From an uncultured Flavobacteriaceae bacterium (lineage in GTDB: Bacteria; Bacteroidota; Bacteroidia; Flavobacteriales; Flavobacteriaceae), in assembly GCA_938088195.1 (NCBI GenBank), contig CALKEO010000004.1, forward strand, positions 1-64,000: a DNA stretch of 64,000 nt, written 5' to 3'. A program made the position numbers and the translations under genes. A model generated the notes under the pieces. It did not search any database. It was not told the origin of the DNA and saw only the letters and a program-made list of their open reading frames with translations. Positions 1-8,134 of this stretch are shown piece after piece. Position 1 is the stretch's first letter. Each line of letters starts with the position of its first letter.

Positions 1-2288
1 AACCTTTGAATATTGAAGTTGTTGTTGGAAAATTAGAAGAATTTGACTTTTCAAGTGAATTTTATGGATGCTTGATGCAATACCCAGGTGTATATGGAAA
101 TATTAATGATTTAAAAAAATATAGTGAAAAAGCAAAATCAAGTGATTTAAAAATCGTAATTGCAGCTGATCTTTTATCACTAAGCCTGCTAAAAGAGCCC
201 TCTGTTTTTGGTGCTGATGTAGTGGTAGGAACATCTCAAAGATTCGGTATTCCTCTTGGTTATGGAGGGCCTCACGCCGCTTTTTTTGCAACAAAAGAAG
301 AATATAAAAGGTCAATCCCTGGAAGGATTATTGGTGTTTCAAAAGATGTTGACGGAAATCCTGCCTTAAGAATGGCTTTACAAACTAGAGAACAGCACAT
401 CAAAAGAGATAGAGCAACCTCAAATATTTGCACATCACAAGTACTATTGGCTGTTATGGCAAGTATGTATGGTGTTTTTCACGGTCCTGAAGGGTTAAAG
501 AATATTGCTTTAAAAATTCATTATTTAACTGTGACACTTGAAAAGGTATTGGCAAAAATTGGTGTCAAGCAATTAAATAAAAATTTTTTTGACACATTAC
601 TTATTAAGGGTCCTTCTCAAAAAATTAAGCCAATAGCTGAGAAAAATAAAATCAACTTCAATTATATAGATGACAATCATTTCTCAATTTCTATCAACGA
701 ATCTACTTCCAAGAATGAAATACAATTGATTGTTGATGTAATAGCTAAAGCCAATGACAAATCTTCAATTCTAGTTGATAAGATTTGTAATGAAATTAAA
801 ATAACTAGTCATTATCTTAGAAAAACTAAATTTCTAGAAACCAAAATTTTTAATACGCATCACTCAGAAACGAGTGTAATGAGATATATTAAAAGTTTAG
901 AAAAAAAAGATTTATCTCTTACCCATTCAATGATTTCATTGGGATCATGCACTATGAAATTAAATGCTGCTTCAGAAATGATTCCTATTAGCTGGTCCAA
1001 ATGGAACAATATTCATCCATTTGTTCCACTTAATCAAGCAAGAGGATATCAAAATTTAATTGTTAAATTGGAAGAACAACTTAATGAAATAACTGGATTT
1101 TCTGGAACTTCATTACAGCCAAATTCAGGTGCTCAGGGAGAATATGCCGGCTTAATGGTTATTAGAGCATACTTGAAAAGCATTAATCAAGGCTATAGAA
1201 ATATTTGCCTAATACCTTCCTCAGCTCACGGGACTAATCCAGCATCTGCTGTTATGGCAGGAATGAGTGTTGTAGTTGTTGGAACAGATAAATATGGTAA
1301 TATTAATGAAGAGGAGTTGAAAGAAAAAGCAGAGCTTTATAAAGACAATTTAGCTGCATTAATGGTTACTTATCCATCTACTCATGGAGTATTTGAATCC
1401 TCAATACAAGAAATAACTAAAACTATACACAACAACGGAGGTCAAGTATACATGGATGGAGCTAATATGAACGCTCAAGTAGGTCTTACAAATCCATACA
1501 CCATAGGTGCTGATATTTGTCATTTGAACCTTCACAAAACTTTTGCTATTCCTCACGGAGGAGGTGGCCCTGGAGTTGGACCTATATGTGTCGCTAAGCA
1601 TTTGGTTCCATTTCTTCCCAATAATCCAATTATTAATGTTAGTTCAAAAGATGGTGTCAAATCAATTTCAGCAGCTCCTTGGGGTTCTGCTTTGGCATGT
1701 GTGATTTCATATGGATACATTTGTATGCTGGGTTCTAAAGGACTTAAATCATCAACTGAATATGCAATTTTAAATGCAAATTATATAAAGTATAGAATTG
1801 AAAAAAGTTATAATATTTTATATCAAGGTGAAAATGGAAGAGCTGCACATGAGCTAATAATTGATTGCCGTCCTTTCAAAGAAAACGGAATTGAAGTGAT
1901 GGATATTGCTAAAAGATTGATTGATTATGGATTCCATGCTCCCACAGTTTCATTTCCAGTCCCGGGAACAATGATGATAGAACCGACAGAAAGTGAAAAT
2001 TTAGATGAAATTGATCGATTTTGTGATGCCATGATAGCAATTAGATCTGAAATAGATAATTGCTCTAAAGAGGATAAAAACAACTTACTAAAAAATGCTC
2101 CTCATACAATTGTAATGATAAGTTCTGAAAATTGGAAATTCCCTTACACAAGAATTGAAGCAGCATTTCCTTTACCTTTTGTAAAAGAAAATAAATTTTG
2201 GCCTACTGTAAGAAGAGTTGACGATGCATTTGGAGATAGAAATCTTATTTGTACATGTGCTCCAATAGAAACGTATTTAGAAAACTAG
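1..2288 (+). CDS. gcvP: Glycine dehydrogenase (decarboxylating), P protein, 5' end missing
   Basis: P protein of the glycine cleavage system: PLP-dependent decarboxylation of glycine and transfer of the aminomethyl group to lipoyl-H protein in the cytoplasm. The open frame runs in from the window edge, so about 190 N-terminal residues of a usual ~950-residue protein lie outside; the first TTG at position 6 is not a real start. The PLP lysine is visible in the motif HLNLHKTF (Lys codon 1536-1538), followed by the glycine-rich loop HGGGGPGVGP. Both halves of the homodimer-type single-chain enzyme are represented. No gcvT or gcvH is next to it. Stop is TAG at 2286-2288. Confidence 0.97.
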   Translation, partial: PLNIEVVVGKLEEFDFSSEFYGCLMQYPGVYGNINDLKKYSEKAKSSDLKIVIAADLLSLSLLKEPSVFGADVVVGTSQRFGIPLGYGGPHAAFFATKEEYKRSIPGRIIGVSKDVDGNPALRMALQTREQHIKRDRATSNICTSQVLLAVMASMYGVFHGPEGLKNIALKIHYLTVTLEKVLAKIGVKQLNKNFFDTLLIKGPSQKIKPIAEKNKINFNYIDDNHFSISINESTSKNEIQLIVDVIAKANDKSSILVDKICNEIKITSHYLRKTKFLETKIFNTHHSETSVMRYIKSLEKKDLSLTHSMISLGSCTMKLNAASEMIPISWSKWNNIHPFVPLNQARGYQNLIVKLEEQLNEITGFSGTSLQPNSGAQGEYAGLMVIRAYLKSINQGYRNICLIPSSAHGTNPASAVMAGMSVVVVGTDKYGNINEEELKEKAELYKDNLAALMVTYPSTHGVFESSIQEITKTIHNNGGQVYMDGANMNAQVGLTNPYTIGADICHLNLHKTFAIPHGGGGPGVGPICVAKHLVPFLPNNPIINVSSKDGVKSISAAPWGSALACVISYGYICMLGSKGLKSSTEYAILNANYIKYRIEKSYNILYQGENGRAAHELIIDCRPFKENGIEVMDIAKRLIDYGFHAPTVSFPVPGTMMIEPTESENLDEIDRFCDAMIAIRSEIDNCSKEDKNNLLKNAPHTIVMISSENWKFPYTRIEAAFPLPFVKENKFWPTVRRVDDAFGDRNLICTCAPIETYLEN

Positions 2289-2336
2289 GTTATTATTAGT
2301 AAGTTTTCTATTTTGCATTAACAAACTTGAGATAAT

Positions 2337-3401
2337 ATGTCAATATGCATTACTGGAACAGGTTCTTATATTCCAGAGATAATTAAAAAAAACCAAGATT
2401 TTTTAAATAATAAATTTTTAAATCCTGACGGATCAGAGTTTAATGTTACCAATGATGTTATTATTAAAAAATTTAAGGCTATTACAGGGATCGAAGAACG
2501 AAGATATGCTAAACATAATTATAACACCTCAGATTTAGCTTTTTTTGCTGCTCAAAAAGCAATAAAAGATGCAAAAATTAACCCCGAAACTTTAAATTAC
2601 ATTATAGTCGCACATAATTTTGGAGATATAAAAGCAAAATCCAAACAATTTGATCAACTTCCCAGTTTGGCAAGTAGAGTCAAATACAAACTTGGAATAA
2701 ACAATCCAGATTGTATTTGTTATGACTTAATATTCGGATGTCCTGGTTGGATTGAAGGAGTAATACAAGCGCAAGCTTTTATTAAAGCGGGTATGGCAAA
2801 AAAATGCTTGGTTATTGGGGCAGAAACTTTGTCAAGAACTTATGACACGAGTGATAGAGATTCTATGATTTTCTCAGATGGTGCAGGTGCTACTATAATT
2901 GAAAAAAAAGACAATACTGATAATCAAGGAATTTTATCTCACAAGAGCTGTACATTTTCATTAGAAAATACTTTTGATTTATTTTTGGGAGAATCCTTCA
3001 ACATAAAAGAACAATCACAAGAGAGGTATATTAAAATGCATGGTCATAAAATTTATGAATTTGCTATTACAAAAGTCCCACAAGCCATGAAAGAATGTTT
3101 AGAGTACAGTAAAAAGTCGGTAAAAAATGTAAAGAAGATATTTTTACATCAGGCCAATGAAAAAATGGATGATGCTATGGTAAACAGATTTTATAAATTA
3201 TATGATTTACCAAGACCAGAAAATGTTATGCCAATGTCAATAAAAAAACTTGGTAATAGCTCTGTTGCAACCATTCCTACATTATACGATTTAGTTAAAA
3301 ATAACAAAATTACTGGTCATTCTTTAAAAAGAGGAGATATTATTCTTTTTGGAAGTGTTGGTGCTGGAATGAATGTAAATGCTATAACTTACCAAGTCTA
3401 A
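2337..3401 (+). CDS. 3-oxoacyl-ACP synthase III family protein (FabH-like)
   Basis: Condensing enzyme of the thiolase fold, 354 residues, close to the usual KAS III length. The triad is visible: Cys135 in FGCPGW, His271 in FLHQAN and Asn307 in KLGNSSV. The family condenses acyl-CoA with malonyl-ACP to start fatty acid synthesis, but Bacteroidota carry extra stand-alone copies whose substrate is unknown. No acpP, fabD or fabG is adjacent, so this is probably an accessory copy and I do not assign the symbol fabH. ATG start, 48 bases after gcvP. The residue range after the catalytic Cys fits the family; specificity cannot be read from the sequence. Confidence 0.88.
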   Translation: MSICITGTGSYIPEIIKKNQDFLNNKFLNPDGSEFNVTNDVIIKKFKAITGIEERRYAKHNYNTSDLAFFAAQKAIKDAKINPETLNYIIVAHNFGDIKAKSKQFDQLPSLASRVKYKLGINNPDCICYDLIFGCPGWIEGVIQAQAFIKAGMAKKCLVIGAETLSRTYDTSDRDSMIFSDGAGATIIEKKDNTDNQGILSHKSCTFSLENTFDLFLGESFNIKEQSQERYIKMHGHKIYEFAITKVPQAMKECLEYSKKSVKNVKKIFLHQANEKMDDAMVNRFYKLYDLPRPENVMPMSIKKLGNSSVATIPTLYDLVKNNKITGHSLKRGDIILFGSVGAGMNVNAITYQV

Positions 3402-3445
3402 AATTTTCTAAAAAAGCTTATTAAAACACTTTAAATCAATATTCA

Positions 3446-3453
3446 TAACTTTG
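3446..3453 (+). promoter_or_regulatory. Bacteroidota -7 box TAACTTTG before the MlaE/MlaF pair
   Basis: Exact match to TAnnTTTG, 16 bases before the ATG at 3470. No clear -33 TTG at the usual spacing. The box lies in a short inverted repeat, TATTCA (3440-3445) and TGAATA (3452-3457), which may be chance in such AT-rich DNA. Confidence 0.5.
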
Positions 3454-3469
3454 AATAACAAATAAAATT

Positions 3470-4204
3470 ATGTTTTACCTTAATGATATTGGAAAGTATT
3501 TTATAATGATAAGGATGTCATTTTTTAAACCATGTAAATGGAAAATATTAAAAAACTTAATTTTTAAAGAAATTAATGATCTTATCATCGAATCTATCCC
3601 AATAGTTTCTATATTATCATTTTTCATCGGAGCTGTCATATCAATACAAACAGCTTTAAATTTAACTAGCCCATTTCTTTCTAAATCATTAATTGGTTTT
3701 GCAACTAGACAATCCATTATTCTTGAATTTGCACCAACATTTATGTCAATAATTATGGCTGGAAAAGTTGGATCATTTATAACCTCGAGTATTGGTACTA
3801 TGAGAGTCACTGAACAAATTGATGCTCTTGAGGTAATGGGGATAAATCCTTTAAACTATTTAGTTTTCCCGAAAATCATAGCCTTATTGCTTTATCCTTT
3901 TGTAATTACCATATCAATGTTTGTTGGAATATTTGGAGGATTATTGGCCATGACATTTGCTGGAGTTCCAAGCGAAGCCTTTATAACTGGAATTCAAATG
4001 GATTTTGAACCTTACCATATATTTTATTCTTATATTAAAACAATTTTATTCGCATTAATATTGGCTACAGTTCCTTCTTATCACGGATACTATATGAGGG
4101 GTGGAGCACTAGAAGTTGGAAAAGCAAGTACAAAATCTTTTGTTTGGACATCTATAATAATTATAGTTGTTAATTTTATAATAACTCAGTTGTTGTTAAG
4201 CTAA
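3470..4204 (+). CDS. MlaE-family ABC transporter permease
   Basis: Inner-membrane permease of an Mla-type phospholipid or lipid ABC transporter, 244 residues, the normal length for MlaE. It has the typical hydrophobic architecture of about five to six membrane segments and the conserved central block around residues 85-125 (EFAPTFMSIIMAGKVGS, then MRVTEQIDALEVMGI). Its stop overlaps the ATG of the ATPase gene by one base, so the two are translationally coupled. No MlaD (MCE) gene is seen next to them; in Flavobacteriia the MCE protein is commonly encoded elsewhere. The start at 3470 is preferred over internal ATGs because it keeps the amphipathic N-terminus and follows the -7 box. Confidence 0.9.
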   Translation: MFYLNDIGKYFIMIRMSFFKPCKWKILKNLIFKEINDLIIESIPIVSILSFFIGAVISIQTALNLTSPFLSKSLIGFATRQSIILEFAPTFMSIIMAGKVGSFITSSIGTMRVTEQIDALEVMGINPLNYLVFPKIIALLLYPFVITISMFVGIFGGLLAMTFAGVPSEAFITGIQMDFEPYHIFYSYIKTILFALILATVPSYHGYYMRGGALEVGKASTKSFVWTSIIIIVVNFIITQLLLS

Positions 4205-4956
4205 TGATAGAAGTAAAGTCCTTAATTAAATCATTTGATGGAAATTTAATCCTCAACAATATTTCTACAAAATTTGTTCAAGGTAAAACCAATCTGATCA
4301 TTGGGCAAAGTGGTTCGGGTAAAACAGTATTGTTAAAATGTTTGCTGGGTCTTCATAGTCCAGACAAGGGTGAAATAATTTTTGATGGTGTTTCTAATAA
4401 AAATATGGATGAAGCACAAAAAACATTACTTAGAAGAGAGATGGGAATGGTCTTTCAAGGAAGTGCTCTTTTTGATTCAATGACAGTTTTAGAAAACGTC
4501 ATGTTTCCATTAAAAATGTTAACTAAAAAAAAGGATAACGAAATTATCGAAAGAGCTAAAAATGCTATTAACAGAGTTGAATTAGATAAAGCTATTCAAA
4601 AACTCCCCTCTGAACTTTCTGGAGGAATGCAAAAAAGAGTAGCAATAGCAAGAGCTATTGTAATGAATCCGAAATATTTATTTTGTGATGAACCTAATTC
4701 TGGGTTAGATCCAAAGACTGCAATTGTTATTGATAATCTCATTCAGGAAATAACTAAAGAATATAACATTACAACAGTTATTAATTCTCATGATATGAAC
4801 TCTGTTATGGAAATTGGAGAAAAAATAATATTTCTTGAAAATGGAACCAAAAACTGGGAAGGTTCAAACAAAGAAATTTTTTCAACTAAAAATAAATCAA
4901 TAACTGATTTTGTTTATTCTTCTGAACTACTGAAAAAAGTTAAGAGATTTTTATAG
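4204..4956 (+). CDS. MlaF-like ABC transporter ATP-binding protein
   Basis: ATPase partner of the preceding permease, 250 residues. Walker A is GQSGSGKT, the signature is LSGGMQKR, Walker B ends LFCDEP and the switch His lies in NSHDM. LSGGM with Met after the second Gly is typical of the MlaF group. It overlaps mlaE by one base (TAATG). At the 3' end its TAG stop directly abuts the TAA stop of the convergent DUF389 gene (TTATAG, 4951-4956), leaving no room for a terminator between them. Expected to drive lipid movement between inner and outer membrane; direction cannot be told from the sequence. Confidence 0.92.
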   Translation: MIEVKSLIKSFDGNLILNNISTKFVQGKTNLIIGQSGSGKTVLLKCLLGLHSPDKGEIIFDGVSNKNMDEAQKTLLRREMGMVFQGSALFDSMTVLENVMFPLKMLTKKKDNEIIERAKNAINRVELDKAIQKLPSELSGGMQKRVAIARAIVMNPKYLFCDEPNSGLDPKTAIVIDNLIQEITKEYNITTVINSHDMNSVMEIGEKIIFLENGTKNWEGSNKEIFSTKNKSITDFVYSSELLKKVKRFL

Positions 4957-6438
4957 TTCAATTTCTCTATTTAAAATAAAAGAATCATTAGTAAGTTTAA
5001 ACTTAATCCATTTTTTAATCTTTGACTCTTGAACGTCAATAAATTCATTTGAAACGTTTTTTGACCATTTTGCCTTAAAAACTGGAATAGTATCAGCTCC
5101 ATCACTTTTATATTTAATTGTTTTTTCAAAACTAAAATCAATTATATCACTGTAATTTATTTTAACTTCCTCAGTAATTGAACGAAATAAATCATTATTT
5201 TTTTTCTTTATTTCTAATATATTGAGTTTTTGTTTTAAAATTTTTATTTCTTGGTTTTTGTTCTCTAGGTCAATAGAATCTCTATATCTAAGTTCAGTAA
5301 GAAAGCGTTTTTGTTCTTTAAAGTCATTTTCTATAACTTGTTGATTAACAATAATTTTAGTTAATGACAGTGAGGGATATTTCTTTATTTGGGCATTAAG
5401 TAAATTTATAGTTTGACTAGAAATTGGATCTAATCCAAACGTATTTAAAACTATTTTAGATTCTTTATCATTCCAAGGCCAAGAATATTCTTTTTGATTT
5501 TTATTTGAATCGTAAGTTTTTATTGCAGTTCTTTCCAAATAATCTTTGTTTTTTAAACCATCTAATTCAATTTTCAAAAACTCGTTGGCAGAACTATTAA
5601 AATTACTTTCATTTAAAACGCCAAAAAATGTATCTAAGGCAGGAATAATCATTAAAATTGAGAAGAAAGTAACTAGTCTAGCTATAAATTTTCTTTTTTT
5701 TGAATTAGCATAATTTATCATTGGAAATCTAAGAATTTTTATAACTATGTAGGTAGCTAAAACAATGTATAAAGTATTTATCATAAATAAATACATTGCT
5801 CCTCCAGCAAAATCAAAATTTCCAGTTGCTAATCCAAATCCTACTGTACACAATGGTGGCATAAGTGCGGTAGCTATTGCAACTCCATAAATAACAGACG
5901 ATATTGTTCCCTTTTTGGTTTTAGCAATTATAAGCGCAAGACCACCAAAAAAAGCAATCAAAATATCTCTAATATCTGGCTTAGTTCGTGACAAAAGTTC
6001 GGAAGATTCTTCTCTTAAAGGAAAAAAAGCGAAAAACAAATAGGCTGTAACAATACTCAAAACAACCATAATTATAAAATTTAATAAGGATTTTTTGAGA
6101 GTTTCTAAATCATTTATTGCTATTGACATCCCAAAGCCTAAAATAGGGCCCATAAGAGGTGAAATCAACATGGCTCCAATAACTACAGGAATGGAATTCG
6201 CATTAAGACCGACAGAAGCAACAAAAATAGAGCAAATTAAAATCCAAGCAGTCGCTCCTTTAATAGAAATATCATTTTTGATAGATATTAATGTTGATTC
6301 TTTATCAGTGTTATGACTAAAGTCTAATGTTTCTTTTAAGAGAGAATACATAAATCCTAAAATACCATATGATTTTTTTACATCAATTGGATGATTTTTA
6401 AGATTATCATCCTCTGAAAAATTAAACTTAGATTCCAT
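4951..6438 (-). CDS. DUF389 domain-containing membrane protein
   Basis: 495 residues. The N-terminal ~290 residues hold the DUF389 membrane region with several helices; the conserved stretch is near residues 75-115 (IPVVIGAMLISPLMGPI and FGMSIAINDLE). The C-terminal ~200 residues are hydrophilic and include a probable coiled coil around residues 378-415. DUF389 has no established function that I can name with confidence. It is the last gene of a tight minus-strand run starting at pdhA, two bases after the nucleotidyltransferase gene. The long soluble tail is larger than in the shortest DUF389 proteins and may be a periplasmic or cytoplasmic regulatory part. Confidence 0.82.
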   Translation of the reverse strand: MESKFNFSEDDNLKNHPIDVKKSYGILGFMYSLLKETLDFSHNTDKESTLISIKNDISIKGATAWILICSIFVASVGLNANSIPVVIGAMLISPLMGPILGFGMSIAINDLETLKKSLLNFIIMVVLSIVTAYLFFAFFPLREESSELLSRTKPDIRDILIAFFGGLALIIAKTKKGTISSVIYGVAIATALMPPLCTVGFGLATGNFDFAGGAMYLFMINTLYIVLATYIVIKILRFPMINYANSKKRKFIARLVTFFSILMIIPALDTFFGVLNESNFNSSANEFLKIELDGLKNKDYLERTAIKTYDSNKNQKEYSWPWNDKESKIVLNTFGLDPISSQTINLLNAQIKKYPSLSLTKIIVNQQVIENDFKEQKRFLTELRYRDSIDLENKNQEIKILKQKLNILEIKKKNNDLFRSITEEVKINYSDIIDFSFEKTIKYKSDGADTIPVFKAKWSKNVSNEFIDVQESKIKKWIKFKLTNDSFILNREIEL

Positions 6439-6440
6439 TA

Positions 6441-6845
6441 CTATTTTTGCTTTAACCCAGTCAAATCTGATGAACTTCTTATTTTTTCTCCTAAACCATC
6501 AATCATTTTAATATTATATTTTTTACAAATGAAAGATTCTGGAACTTCTCCTGTGGATCTGTCTCCGCCATTGGCAAAAATATCAGGTTTTATGGCTTCA
6601 AGAGATTCACAAACTGTTTTGTCTTTATCAACTGATAAAAAAACTTCATCCACCATTTTTAAACATTTAACTATTTCGACTCTGTCGGACTCATCCATAA
6701 AGGGTTTTCCTTTTTTCAAAACACATTGATAATTATTGTTAACAATTACAATCAGCTTATCACCAAGTTTTTTGGCTAGTTTTAAATATTCTAGGTGACC
6801 CACATGAATTGGATCAAAGTATCCACTGACAGCAATTTTTTTCAC
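6441..6845 (-). CDS. Adenylyltransferase/cytidylyltransferase family protein
   Basis: Small nucleotidyltransferase of the HxGH superfamily, 134 residues. It begins with the family motif SGYFDPIHVGHLEYL; the two histidines of HVGH bind nucleotide triphosphate. A GGDR motif (GGDRSTGEVPE) follows at about residue 93, and the end SSSDL recalls the ISSTxL end of related enzymes such as TagD (glycerol-3-phosphate cytidylyltransferase) and the HldE cytidylyl domain. The exact substrate is not readable. The start is GTG at 6845, one base after the TGA of the upstream SprT-like gene, so coupled translation is likely. Confidence 0.85.
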   Translation of the reverse strand: MKKIAVSGYFDPIHVGHLEYLKLAKKLGDKLIVIVNNNYQCVLKKGKPFMDESDRVEIVKCLKMVDEVFLSVDKDKTVCESLEAIKPDIFANGGDRSTGEVPESFICKKYNIKMIDGLGEKIRSSSDLTGLKQK

Positions 6846-6846
6846 T

Positions 6847-7440
6847 TCAAATTTTTTTAACTCTAGTTACAGGTGAAAATAAATATTTTTTATTTTTAAT
6901 AATATCCTTACAAATATATCTTTTTCTTAATTTACCTATTTTCTTATAAGTTTGATTATTAAACTCAAATAAGCTTTCGTTCAAAACATCAAATAAAAAA
7001 ACAGAATCATTATGTTTATCATATTTGCTAAGTGAAATTACTAGATCGATATCTGAATCAGTTGTTGCAGAGGGATTTTTCATATGCTTAGCTAATTTTG
7101 AAAGTACGTTATCAGGAAAAATTGTATTATTTAAAAAAGGTAGCATTAATAATTTGTAAGTATTTTTCCATTCACTTCCATGAGGAGCCTTCTTAAAATT
7201 TGAATTTTTATTAACTCTAAAATGAGCAAGTTCGTGTATCAATGTAATTAAAAATCTGTACTTATTTTCAATAAGATTTAGGGTAATTTGACTCGATCCG
7301 TTTACAAATTTTTTAAAATCTCCATGCTTAGTCTTTCTTATTTCAACAATTTTAATTGTTAAATTTTCTTCTTTAATTAAATTTTTAACAAGATTAACTG
7401 ATAATTTTGGTATGTATTTTAATACCTCATTTTTAATCAT
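6847..7440 (-). CDS. SprT-like zinc metallopeptidase domain protein
   Basis: 197 residues with the zinc motif HELAH at residues 69-73 preceded by a hydrophobic stretch (RFLITLI), typical of SprT-like domains. The C-terminal part contains a short basic region (KKIGKLRKRYICK) where SprT-like proteins often have a zinc ribbon; only one Cys (YIC) is present here, so a full four-Cys ribbon is absent. Function in bacteria is unknown; eukaryotic Spartan relatives cleave DNA-protein crosslinks. Its ATG overlaps the stop of the SDR gene (ATGA, 7437-7440). Not the gliding protein also called SprT/PorT, which lies at 53639-54343. Confidence 0.82.
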   Translation of the reverse strand: MIKNEVLKYIPKLSVNLVKNLIKEENLTIKIVEIRKTKHGDFKKFVNGSSQITLNLIENKYRFLITLIHELAHFRVNKNSNFKKAPHGSEWKNTYKLLMLPFLNNTIFPDNVLSKLAKHMKNPSATTDSDIDLVISLSKYDKHNDSVFLFDVLNESLFEFNNQTYKKIGKLRKRYICKDIIKNKKYLFSPVTRVKKI

Positions 7441-8117
7441 GGATTTGAGCTAGAAACTGGAATAATTTTTCCATTAAAAAATTTATTACCATCAACAGAA
7501 AATTTATAAATTAAATTAGCCATTTCGGATGGCGAAACATTAGCTTTATATCCTGGAAAAGCTTCCTCTAACATTTCTGTTTGAACAGCTCCTAAGGCAA
7601 GAGTATTAAAGCAAATACCTTTATCTTTAAACTCCTCCGCCAAAACCTCAGTGAGTATGTTTAGAGCACCTTTACTACTCGAATAAGCAGACAAACCAGA
7701 AAATTTACTAGATCCCGATATCCCTCCCACACTACTAATATTTACAATATGACTAGATTTTTTAAAACTTGGAATTAATTGTCTTATTAGCTCGGCTACA
7801 CCAAATAAATTTACATTATAAACATCCTGAAAATCTTGAAATGTAGTTTTATTGAATGGTTTGTTTATTAATTTTCCTGCATTATTTATTAAAATATCTA
7901 TTGTCTTGTATTCTTTGTAAACTAAATTTAACGCTTCACTAATAGACTTTTTTGAGGATATATCTAAAGGAAATGATGTTACATTGTTTAATTTTAAATT
8001 ATTAGTTGGTTTTACGTTTCTAGAAAGGGCAATTACATTATATCCCTTATTTTGGAAAAGTTTAACCAATTCAAGACCTATACCTCTGCTTGACCCAGTA
8101 ATTAGAACATTTTTCAT
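7437..8117 (-). CDS. SDR family NAD(P)-dependent oxidoreductase
   Basis: Short-chain dehydrogenase/reductase, 226 residues. The cofactor loop is TGSSRGIG (residues 7-14), NNAG is at 78-81, the catalytic Ser is near 128 and the YxxxK motif is Tyr145-Lys149. The Arg after the glycine motif slightly favours NADPH. Substrate unknown. It sits 17 bases after the E2 gene and overlaps the SprT-like gene by four bases, so it belongs to the pdhA transcription unit. Similar order (E1 alpha, E2, then unrelated small genes) gives no hint of a shared pathway. Confidence 0.88.
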   Translation of the reverse strand: MKNVLITGSSRGIGLELVKLFQNKGYNVIALSRNVKPTNNLKLNNVTSFPLDISSKKSISEALNLVYKEYKTIDILINNAGKLINKPFNKTTFQDFQDVYNVNLFGVAELIRQLIPSFKKSSHIVNISSVGGISGSSKFSGLSAYSSSKGALNILTEVLAEEFKDKGICFNTLALGAVQTEMLEEAFPGYKANVSPSEMANLIYKFSVDGNKFFNGKIIPVSSSNP

Positions 8118-8134
8118 TAAGGTAAAAGTTAAGA

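Noticed and set aside
3440..3457. Inverted repeat TATTCA/TGAATA over the -7 box of mlaE
   Set aside because: Six-base arms in very AT-rich DNA; expected by chance, kept only as a remark on the promoter.
6847..7440. Calling the SprT-like protein the gliding protein SprT
   Set aside because: The names coincide, but this protein has HELAH zinc-protease features; the gliding SprT (PorT) is the barrel at 53639-54343.
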